From: JBLMYQ01 sp050260055
GTDB taxonomy: Bacteria; Bacillota; Clostridia; Acetivibrionales; UBA4821
Assembly: GCA_050260055.1 (NCBI GenBank)
Contig: JBLNBO010000018.1
Coordinates: 1-64,000, forward strand
DNA length: 64,000 nt
Direction: 5' to 3'
The notes under the pieces are model-generated. The model had not been told where the DNA came from, did no database searches, and was given only the letters and a program-made list of their open reading frames with translations. The translations under genes and the position numbers were made by a program. Positions 35,762-42,940 of the stretch are shown one piece after another. How positions within the stretch are numbered: the stretch's first letter is position 1; every line of letters starts with the position of its first letter.

Positions 35762-35868
35762 CATGATACGACAACAGTCTCGTTTGTTATTTTAAAGGAG
35801 GGGATTTTATAGTTCTTAAGCAATGGTAGTTTTAAGTCAAGTCGTTTAATAAAAAGGAGGAATCTTTA

Positions 35869-36123
35869 ATGGAAATTTTATTTGTATTATCAATTGTTGC
35901 GTTTTGCGCTATCACCTATGCAGTCTACAAGCACACCAAATCCGTTAAGAAAACGCTGCTTGCTGTTCTGGGAATTGTCCTATTCATACTCAGTCCGCTC
36001 TTCACAATCGTCATATTTGTACTGGTGTTAATTTTCTCGAAAAATACCAGAAATCGGTTGAAGAACTGGCTTAAAGAATGGATCAACAAGGAAGATGAAC
36101 CTGCAGAAGCGGAAAACGAATAA
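35869..36123 (+). CDS. Small membrane protein (84 aa), unknown
   Basis: Two membrane segments (about residues 2-18 and 29-55) are separated by a basic loop (KHTKSVKK). A basic-then-acidic C-terminal tail (EDEPAEAENE) follows. AAAAGGAGG lies 9 nt before the ATG. It has its own promoter, a long leader and a strong terminator. The family is not recognised. Confidence 0.7.
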   Translation: MEILFVLSIVAFCAITYAVYKHTKSVKKTLLAVLGIVLFILSPLFTIVIFVLVLIFSKNTRNRLKNWLKEWINKEDEPAEAENE

Positions 36124-36137
36124 TAAGTAAACAAAAA

Positions 36138-36169
36138 GAGAACCAGCGGCATAATTACTGCTGGTTCTC
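36138..36169. terminator. Bidirectional terminator between the 84-aa gene and the ACT gene
   Basis: GAGAACCAGC pairs with GCTGGTTCTC, 12-nt loop, with A/T-rich flanks. The convergent ACT gene stops at 36177. Confidence 0.8.
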
Positions 36170-36176
36170 CTCATTT

Positions 36177-36608
36177 TTAAAGTTCATGCGCCTCTTTTTC
36201 AGTCAGCACCTTTATACCTTTTTCCTGCAGTATATCGGCCGCCTTTTTCCAATCCTCGACTCTAAGGATTACCAGCGCCTGCCCGGATGTTTTTCCGACA
36301 AATGCATAAATATATTCAATATCCACATTTGCCTCTTCCAAATATTTAAGTGCAATACCAAGCCCTCCCGGTTTATCATCAACTGCAATTGCAATAACAT
36401 CCGTATTGCTTACCGAAAAACCTGCTTTACTTAATACCTCATGCACCTTTTCAGGGTCGCTTACAATAAGCCTTAAGATTCCAAATTCCGCCGTATCTGC
36501 AATTGATAGTGCATTTATGTTTATGTTGTTTTCACCAAGTATCTTGGTTACCTCAGCAAGCCTTCCGGCTTTATTTTCTAGGAAAACAGAAATCTGCTTA
36601 ATCGCCAC
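36177..36608 (-). CDS. Tandem ACT-domain protein, partner of the PaaK-like ligase
   Basis: The 143-aa protein is made of two ACT domains (residues about 2-68 and 70-138; FLENKAGRLAEVTKIL, GILRLIV, DDKPGGLGIALKYL). ACT domains bind amino acids or related acids and act as regulators. The GTG start at 36608 is preferred, since GGTGGTG lies upstream and the ACT fold starts there. An ATG at 36638, right after the ligase stop, would add ten unrelated residues. It directly follows the CoA-ligase gene, a pairing common in anaerobes, so it probably senses an aromatic amino acid or its keto acid. Confidence 0.85.
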   Translation of the reverse strand: MAIKQISVFLENKAGRLAEVTKILGENNININALSIADTAEFGILRLIVSDPEKVHEVLSKAGFSVSNTDVIAIAVDDKPGGLGIALKYLEEANVDIEYIYAFVGKTSGQALVILRVEDWKKAADILQEKGIKVLTEKEAHEL

Positions 36609-36638
36609 GCTTTCACCACCTTTAAATTTCCAATTCAT

Positions 36639-37937
36639 TTAGATTTTTCTCTTATCTATTACCCTTTTTGCTTTTCCTTCACTGCGTTCTATTGTTTTAG
36701 GCTCAACCAGCTTCACCTTTGCAGAAATTCCAAGCGTGCTCTCGATTTCGCCTCTGATTTTTCTTTCAAGCTGTTCCAGTTTCCTTACTTCATCAAAGAA
36801 AAGATTTCCCGCAATTTCTACCTGCACCTCAAGAATATCAAGATTATCCACCCTATCAACAATAATTTGATAATGCGGTGCTGTTTCTCCAATCTGCAGG
36901 AGCACTGCCTCAATCTGGGACGGGAATACATTCACGCCCCTTATAATAAGCATATCATCGCTTCTGCCGCTGACCTTTTCCATGCGAACCATAGTACGCC
37001 CGCATTCGCAGGTTTCATAATTAAGCTTTGAAATATCTCTGGTGCGGTATCGAATTAAAGGAAGCCCCTCTTTATTAATAGTTGTAAATACAAGTTCACC
37101 CTTCGAACCTTCCGGCAAGACTTCTCCAGTTTCAGGGTTAATTATCTCCGGCAGGAAATAATCCTCATTAACATGCATCCCCGCCTTGTTTGGGCACTCG
37201 CTTGCAACCCCGGGTCCCATAACTTCGCTTAGCCCATAAATATCTATAGCAAGTATGCCTAATTTATTTTCTATCTCTTTTCTCATGTTTTCCGACCAAG
37301 GTTCTGCTCCAAAAACGCCTGCTTTTAATTTAAGCTCTTCTTTTGCAATTCCCATTTCTTCTAAAGTTTCAGCTATTACAAGTGCATATGAAGGCGTACA
37401 AGCAAGAATAGTTGTGCCAAAATCCTTCATCAACTGCACCTGCCTCTTGGTATTTCCGCCAGATATAGGTATAACCGAGGCTCCAACCTTTTCTGCCCCA
37501 TAATGGGCACCAAGCCCCCCAGTAAAAAGTCCATAGCCATATGCAACCTGGATGAAGGACTCTTTTGTAGCGCCTGCAGCAGTGAGCGTTCTTGCCATAA
37601 CTTCCGACCAGGAATCAATATCTCTTCTGGTATATCCCACAACAGTAGATTTCCCTGTAGTTCCTGATGATGCATGGATTCTAACAATTTCGCTCATTGG
37701 AACTGCAAACATACCATAAGGATAAGTATCACGCAAATCCTGTTTATAGGTAAATGGAAGCTTTTTTAAGTCTTCTAATCCGTTAATATCTCCAGGTTCA
37801 ATACCTTGCGCCTGCATTTTTGCTCTATAATAAGGCACATTGTGGTAAATTCTATTTACTGTTTCTTTTAACCTATTTGTCTGAAGTTCAAGCATTTTTT
37901 CTCTTTGCATACATTCACATGTTTGGTTCCAAATCAT
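36639..37937 (-). CDS. Phenylacetate--CoA ligase family protein (PaaK-like)
   Basis: The 432-aa adenylate-forming enzyme would make an aryl-acyl-CoA from an aryl acid, ATP and CoA. The core P-loop-like motif is HASSGTTGKSTV near residue 95. Later motifs are YGLSEVMGPGVA, YRTRDIS and GRSDDMLIIRGVNVFPSQIE. The ATG at 37937 has GGAGGAG at 6 nt. It is the middle gene of PPIase-ligase-ACT on the minus strand. In anaerobes such ligases often work with indolepyruvate or phenylpyruvate oxidoreductases. Those genes are not in the window, so the true substrate is open. Confidence 0.9.
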   Translation of the reverse strand: MIWNQTCECMQREKMLELQTNRLKETVNRIYHNVPYYRAKMQAQGIEPGDINGLEDLKKLPFTYKQDLRDTYPYGMFAVPMSEIVRIHASSGTTGKSTVVGYTRRDIDSWSEVMARTLTAAGATKESFIQVAYGYGLFTGGLGAHYGAEKVGASVIPISGGNTKRQVQLMKDFGTTILACTPSYALVIAETLEEMGIAKEELKLKAGVFGAEPWSENMRKEIENKLGILAIDIYGLSEVMGPGVASECPNKAGMHVNEDYFLPEIINPETGEVLPEGSKGELVFTTINKEGLPLIRYRTRDISKLNYETCECGRTMVRMEKVSGRSDDMLIIRGVNVFPSQIEAVLLQIGETAPHYQIIVDRVDNLDILEVQVEIAGNLFFDEVRKLEQLERKIRGEIESTLGISAKVKLVEPKTIERSEGKAKRVIDKRKI

Positions 37938-37979
37938 TTTGTCTCCTCCATAAACCTGCAATCAGATTATACAAGAATA

Positions 37980-38726
37980 TTACTTTATTTCCTTAACTTC
38001 TGTCATTTTATCCCCCACAGCAATCTTATCAACCACTTCCATTCCTGAAACAACTTTTCCGAAAACTGCATAATAATTATCAAGCCATGAAGCATCGGTT
38101 TTAAGAATATAGAATTGAGAGCTGGCTGAATCCATTTTATCAGAACGTGCCATAGCAATTGCCCCTCTGACATTTTTCAAATTCGGATTGGTTTCAAGCT
38201 TTATTGTTGCACCCGAACCGCCAGAACCATTTCCATTAGGATCTCCGCCTTGAATAACCCAATCTTCAACCCTGTGAAAGGTTAGCCCATTATAAAAACT
38301 CTTTTTAACCAACTGAACAAAATTATCAACCGTTATTGGCATTAATTCAGGATATAATGCTACCTTTATATCGCCTTTTGCAGTTTTTATATTAACCATT
38401 ACGGTTTTTTGTTTTGACATATCAATATTCTCATTTTTAGTTGTTTCTTGAGAAGCTGTTTTTTCTCCTGCTTTTTGATTTTGGCTGTTTTGCTGTGCGT
38501 TGGCCGATTCTCCAGCTTTTGCAGTTGTGTTTGTATTATTCTGCTCGGCTTGATTTGATTTTGATAAATCTTTATTACTATTATCAGCTGGTTTTTGTAC
38601 AGACAAATATACACCTGCACCAATTCCACAAAAAATTATAATTGTAACAATAATCATAGCAATATTAGATTTTCTCTCGAAGTCGCTAATAGGTTCTTTT
38701 TTCTTAACAGTTTTATTATTTTTCAA
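37980..38726 (-). CDS. Membrane-anchored cyclophilin-type peptidyl-prolyl isomerase
   Basis: The ~248-aa product has an N-terminal membrane segment (about residues 23-44) and an Asn/Gln/Lys/Ser-rich linker. The cyclophilin domain follows from about 90 to the end (ALYPELMPITVDNFV, FHRVEDWVIQGGDP, GAIAMARS, SSQFYI). It should help fold proteins outside the membrane. The start is either TTG at 38726, with GGGAGG at 9 nt, or GTG at 38735, which abuts the ribosome site; TTG is preferred. The domain is a little short for a cyclophilin, as in many Firmicute secreted versions. Confidence 0.88.
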   Translation of the reverse strand: MKNNKTVKKKEPISDFERKSNIAMIIVTIIIFCGIGAGVYLSVQKPADNSNKDLSKSNQAEQNNTNTTAKAGESANAQQNSQNQKAGEKTASQETTKNENIDMSKQKTVMVNIKTAKGDIKVALYPELMPITVDNFVQLVKKSFYNGLTFHRVEDWVIQGGDPNGNGSGGSGATIKLETNPNLKNVRGAIAMARSDKMDSASSQFYILKTDASWLDNYYAVFGKVVSGMEVVDKIAVGDKMTEVKEIK

Positions 38727-38783
38727 TCTAAACACCCTCCCTAACAGATATGCCTATAATGGTAATTTATGTTATATTTTCCA

Positions 38784-40412
38784 TTACTTTAACACATTAA
38801 CCATGGTTTGTTCAAGATTTTTGAGTTTTGATTTTAGCATTAAAATTTGCTCATCGTCTTTTTCTTCCTTCAAATCCGCCTTTAGTATTTCGGTAAGTTC
38901 ATTCAACTCTTCCTTCAAGGTTTCCAAATACTCCAAGATAGCTAACCTAACATAAGTCTGCTTGACTTCACAGATAGTATTCTCAGTTTTGCTTATTTCA
39001 TTTCCTGAGATTGTATAAACCTCACCCCTATCAGGAATAACACAATCGAGATTATGCCTGCTCTTTATTAAACCTGCAAAGGTATCTTGAACTGCTGAAT
39101 CACCATGAACAAGAAATACTTTTGACGGCTTCTTTTTAAATAAACCAAGCCATCTCATCAAGCCATCCTGGTCAGCATGGCCTGAAAACCCATCAATTGA
39201 TTCTATACGGGCATTTACCGAAATTTCTTCTCCAAAAATTTTTACCTTTTTAGCACCGTCCAATATTTTTCTTCCCAAAGTACCCTGCGCTTGATATCCA
39301 ACAAATAGTATTGTACTTTCCGGCTTCCAAAGATTATGCTTTAAGTGGTGCTTAATTCTACCAGCTTCGCACATTCCACTGGCAGAAATTATGATTATAT
39401 TATCAGAAATATCGTTTAGCGCCTTTGATTCATCTGCTGTTCTTGTAAAATGCAATTCGGGAAAATCAAGTGGGTTATCCCCGCTTGCTATAAACTTGCT
39501 TGCTTCCTCGTCAAAACAATCTGTATTGTTTTCAAAAATTTGAGTAGCAGAAACAGCTAGAGGGCTGTCTACATAAACAGGGATTTCTTTTAACTTTTTT
39601 AGTTTTTCCTTATATTTCTCATGGTCTTTATGGAGGTTATATAAAATTTCCTGGGTTCTCCCAACTGCAAATGAAGGAATAACAACATTTCCGCCATTAT
39701 TTATGGTTTCTGTTACTATATCAAGAAACTCTTCCGCCTTATCTCCGTGATTGGAGTGTTTTCTGTCTCCATAAGTCGATTCCATTATGACATAATCAGC
39801 ATCTTCAATTATGGTTGGTTCTCTAAGCATTGGAATACGCTGATTTCCAAGGTCTCCAGTAAACACCACTTTTGTTTCCTCATCGTTCTCTGATACCCAT
39901 ATTTCTAATATAGCTGAGCCTAAAATATGGCCAGCATCTCTGAATTTTACTCTGATATCATCACCAATTTTTACTTCTTCATCATACTTAACCTTCTTGA
40001 AAAGTTTCAGGCAATCTACTGCGTCTTGCATAGTATAAAGAGGCTTTACAAGATGTTTATCCTGCCTTGCCCTTTTTTTATTTAACCATTCAATTTCCAT
40101 TTCTTGAATGTGCCCGCTATCGGGAAGCATTATTTCACAAAGCTCAGCCGTAGCTTTAGTAGTAATAATTTCTCCTTTAAACCCGTCAAGGTACAACTTT
40201 GGAATTCTTCCGCTGTGGTCTATATGTGCATGGGTTAAAAGAACACAATCAATCATTGCCGGATTGAAAGCAAAGTTCTCATTGTTAAGCTCGGTTTCCT
40301 TTGTCTGACCCTGATACATACCGCAATCAATAAGTACTTTCCTTTTTGATGTTTCCAAAAGAAAACATGACCCAGTAACAGTCTTTGCAGCCCCCAAGAA
40401 GCTGATATTCAT
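38784..40412 (-). CDS. Metallo-beta-lactamase/beta-CASP RNA-processing protein
   Basis: The 542-aa protein is an MBL-fold nuclease with a beta-CASP insert, related to RNase J, CPSF-73 and YSH1-type exonucleases. THAHIDHSGRIP (HxHxDH) is near residue 55 and GDLGN near 155. Beta-CASP motifs include SASGMCEAGR near 325 and FSGHADQDG near 385. The C-terminal 90 residues are a helical extension. The ATG at 40412 has GAGGAGTG upstream. The longer open frame runs back through the non-coding stem-loop region and is rejected. It acts on RNA in the cytoplasm by family analogy. Confidence 0.9.
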   Translation of the reverse strand: MNISFLGAAKTVTGSCFLLETSKRKVLIDCGMYQGQTKETELNNENFAFNPAMIDCVLLTHAHIDHSGRIPKLYLDGFKGEIITTKATAELCEIMLPDSGHIQEMEIEWLNKKRARQDKHLVKPLYTMQDAVDCLKLFKKVKYDEEVKIGDDIRVKFRDAGHILGSAILEIWVSENDEETKVVFTGDLGNQRIPMLREPTIIEDADYVIMESTYGDRKHSNHGDKAEEFLDIVTETINNGGNVVIPSFAVGRTQEILYNLHKDHEKYKEKLKKLKEIPVYVDSPLAVSATQIFENNTDCFDEEASKFIASGDNPLDFPELHFTRTADESKALNDISDNIIIISASGMCEAGRIKHHLKHNLWKPESTILFVGYQAQGTLGRKILDGAKKVKIFGEEISVNARIESIDGFSGHADQDGLMRWLGLFKKKPSKVFLVHGDSAVQDTFAGLIKSRHNLDCVIPDRGEVYTISGNEISKTENTICEVKQTYVRLAILEYLETLKEELNELTEILKADLKEEKDDEQILMLKSKLKNLEQTMVNVLK

Positions 40413-40574
40413 AGAATCACTCCTCAAAATTAGTTTACAATTGAAACTGATAATTAGACGTACAAACGATTTATTTTGTAAGATAATATGATTGACTAAC
40501 TTATATATATTCGATATAAATTTCTTCTTTCCTTTTATTTGTGACATAATTCTTAGGGTAGAATGATTTGTTAT

Positions 40575-40975
40575 TTTCGGGGACTGAGCAAAGAAGTATC
40601 TTTGCAGTTTCTTTACCGCTTTTGACCGACCAAAATCGGCGGAAAAGTCGCCACTCGCCGTGGAGGCCATTACGGGTACAATAAGAAACTTCTACGAAGT
40701 CTCTTATAAACAGTTACATAAGCGAGCAGAGAAGTTTTCGCATCCATTTGAACGGACCAGCTTAGAGATTCTATTTCGCAAGTGCAGGCTGAAGCCGTAA
40801 AAATGGCAGGATGCCGTTTTTAAGTTTAAGCAGCAAGGATGCTGCTATTAAACTGACGGCGGGAAGGCAAAGCAAGAAATTAGAAGCTCTTGATGGGAAG
40901 TGGGGATGCAGAGGAGGAGATTGCAAAAGAGGAACTCTAAGTTCCTCTTTTGAGATGAGGCGTTAGAGTGACTCA
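40575..40975 (+). ncRNA. Candidate structured RNA or dispersed repeat element
   Basis: About 400 nt without a supported ORF, visibly richer in G and C than its flanks and dense in stems. Examples: 40583-40608 (GCAAAG/CTTTGC); 40617-40640 (CCGCTTTTG/CAAAATCGG); 40681-40707 (ATAAGA-A-ACTTC with GAAGT-C-TCTTAT); 40799-40821 (10-bp stem, GGA loop); 40823-40854 (two-part stem, AGGA loop). The last is a terminator-like hairpin at 40925-40951 (AAAAGAGGAAC/GTTCCTCTTTT). The stretch 40909-40920 is a Shine-Dalgarno-like GAGGAGGAGA. Hairpin loops with GGA are the kind CsrA proteins bind (inference). I cannot match it to a named RNA family. The rest of the 40413-41100 gap is A/T-rich spacer. Confidence 0.5.
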
Positions 40976-40990
40976 AAAAAATTTTATTCA

Positions 40991-41027
40991 GTTAACAATA
41001 ACTACATATTTTGTAATTATTGTTAAC
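40991..41027. promoter_or_regulatory. 16-bp inverted repeat upstream of the FapA-like gene
   Basis: GTTAACAATAACTACA and TGTAATTATTGTTAAC are reverse complements at 15 of 16 positions with a 5-nt loop. There is no T tract after it, so it is either an operator or an RNA hairpin between the stem-loop region and the next gene. Confidence 0.5.
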
Positions 41028-41100
41028 CTTCCAAAATTTTCATCCGATATATATAGTGAAGATAAAATAGCTACAGCTTAAAAACAAGGAGGTTGATAAT

Positions 41101-42900
41101 ATGCTTAGCTATGCAGCATTACTTTTTAAATCAAAAAAAGAAGAAAAGACAGACGGCAAGGCTTGGATTAAAAACAAAAAGGTCTTTGTCAAGGATGAAA
41201 AAGGCCTTGGAAACAAACCTGTAATTTGTCCTGCGCAGGGAATAACAGTAATAGTTAATAATAAAGAATATAATTCTCCTGTTTCTATATCTGAAATGGA
41301 TAAAGTAGAGCTTAAAACCAGCCCGATTTTCAGGAAAGAATCAATTGAAGTATGTATATCTGAAAACCAGGCAGAAGTTTGGCTCAAAACTACTCCAGAG
41401 CAAGTCATCCGTTACGAAATTTTAGATTCACAACCCTCCAACAGACTTGAAATAAAAACCCTTGAAGTTTTTCAAAATGTAAAACTTATTTCTGCAGAAG
41501 ATATCTATTATAAGCTTTCTGAGCTTAACATCTCTACAGGAATACATGATCAGGCAATAATAGAAGCATGCAAAACATACACTAAGAAAGAATTACTAAT
41601 TGCTTCAAGTATGCCTGCTGCTCTAGCAGAAGATGCCTGGGTTGAATACTTTTTTACTGGAACTGATTATGAAGTAACCCTAAACGAAAATAAATATGGC
41701 AAGGTTGATTTCAAAAATACTGTTGACTACAAAAGCTCACAAACTGGGGACATTCTTGCAGTAAAGCATTCTATGAAGTATGGCGAAGCTGGCATCTCAG
41801 TTACTGGAGGAGTTATTAATCCTGGAACACCAAAAGATATTACTCTAAAAGCTGGGAACGGCGTTGTAATAGAAGGTAATGGCCGAATCGCACGCTGTAT
41901 CAAACCTGGAAAAGCTCAAAAGAAAATTGACGGAAGTATGGTGACCATAAGTATAAATGAAAACCTTGAAATTAATAAGAACATTGATATTAGAACCGGA
42001 AATGTAAAATTCAGCGGTAATGTCATAGTAAACGGTTCAATAAAGGAAGCAATGGAAGTAGCTTCAAATGGTAATATTAATGTAAATGGAGATTCACTTT
42101 TTTCATTAATTAAATCAGACAACAATATTGAAATAACCGGAAATGTAATTTCAAGCAAGATTGAGACAACAGAAATCAAAAAAATCAGTAACTCACCATG
42201 TAAATACTTTGACCCAGCAATTGCTCTTTTGGGTGAAATAATTTACCAAATAGAGTCATCATGCGGTGGAAAATCTCTTCATGATATTTATCCGTCGGGA
42301 ATTTCGGCAAAAGTTAAAGAAATAATCCGAGCAAGAGATCCGAAATTCTACAATTTAATTAAAAATCTTATAACAGCCTTAAAAACCAGAAAATATGAAC
42401 ATTTAAATGAAAAGGCTGAAGAAATGATTACAGCACTTAAAATTTTAATGAATAACTGTGAAGATATAAAAACTCTTGATCAACTTTATGAAATTAAAGC
42501 TATTATATCCTGGTCAACCTATATTCTTATGCAAGGCACTGAAAAAGAAGGAAATGTAAACATTAATTATGCAGTTAATTCTAGCATAAACGCAAAAGGA
42601 AATGTAAGAATAGGCATTAAGGGATGTATAAACTGCTTAATCTACTCAAAAGGAAAAGTTATTATATCCGGAATCGTAAGAGGTGGAAAAATTCATTCAG
42701 ACCAATCTGTTGAACTTACACAAGTTGGGTCTAGCACCGGTACTTCAACAACCATATCGGTTTCAGAAAATGGCACAATTAAAGCTGATAAGGTATATGC
42801 AGAAACTGTAATAAAAGTAGGAGATTTCTCGTATAGATTCATTGAAACAGAGGAAAAAGTGAATGCACATATTGAAGATGGCAAAATAGTATTGAGATAG
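41101..42900 (+). CDS. FapA family protein (DUF342)
   Basis: The 599-aa soluble protein has a Jag-N-like N-terminal part (about 1-120) and the DUF342/FapA core with right-handed beta-helix character (about 170-370; ILAVKHSMKYGEAGISVTGG, IKPGKAQKKIDG). It ends with a coiled region and more beta-helix turns (NVNINYAVNSSINAKGNVRI). In other bacteria FapA-type proteins polymerise or assist flagellar and polar assembly, but no flagellar gene is adjacent. AAGGAGG precedes the ATG. It ends at a terminator shared with ftsK. Confidence 0.82.
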   Translation: MLSYAALLFKSKKEEKTDGKAWIKNKKVFVKDEKGLGNKPVICPAQGITVIVNNKEYNSPVSISEMDKVELKTSPIFRKESIEVCISENQAEVWLKTTPEQVIRYEILDSQPSNRLEIKTLEVFQNVKLISAEDIYYKLSELNISTGIHDQAIIEACKTYTKKELLIASSMPAALAEDAWVEYFFTGTDYEVTLNENKYGKVDFKNTVDYKSSQTGDILAVKHSMKYGEAGISVTGGVINPGTPKDITLKAGNGVVIEGNGRIARCIKPGKAQKKIDGSMVTISINENLEINKNIDIRTGNVKFSGNVIVNGSIKEAMEVASNGNINVNGDSLFSLIKSDNNIEITGNVISSKIETTEIKKISNSPCKYFDPAIALLGEIIYQIESSCGGKSLHDIYPSGISAKVKEIIRARDPKFYNLIKNLITALKTRKYEHLNEKAEEMITALKILMNNCEDIKTLDQLYEIKAIISWSTYILMQGTEKEGNVNINYAVNSSINAKGNVRIGIKGCINCLIYSKGKVIISGIVRGGKIHSDQSVELTQVGSSTGTSTTISVSENGTIKADKVYAETVIKVGDFSYRFIETEEKVNAHIEDGKIVLR

Positions 42901-42903
42901 AAT

Positions 42904-42940
42904 AAAAAACGGGGGGACATTTCATATGCCCCCCGTTTTT
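42904..42940. terminator. Bidirectional terminator between the FapA-like gene and ftsK
   Basis: AAAAACGGGGGG pairs with CCCCCCGTTTTT, 11-nt loop. It covers the stop codon region of both convergent genes. Confidence 0.92.

Noticed and set aside
40413..40670. N-terminal extension of the beta-CASP protein by about 86 residues
   Set aside because: The extension is read through a stem-loop-rich non-coding region, and the MBL fold starts exactly at ATG 40412, which has a good ribosome site.
40909..40953. A ten-residue peptide starting at a TTG after GAGGAGGAGA
   Set aside because: It ends inside a hairpin, has no conserved features, and the purine tract fits better as part of the structured RNA.
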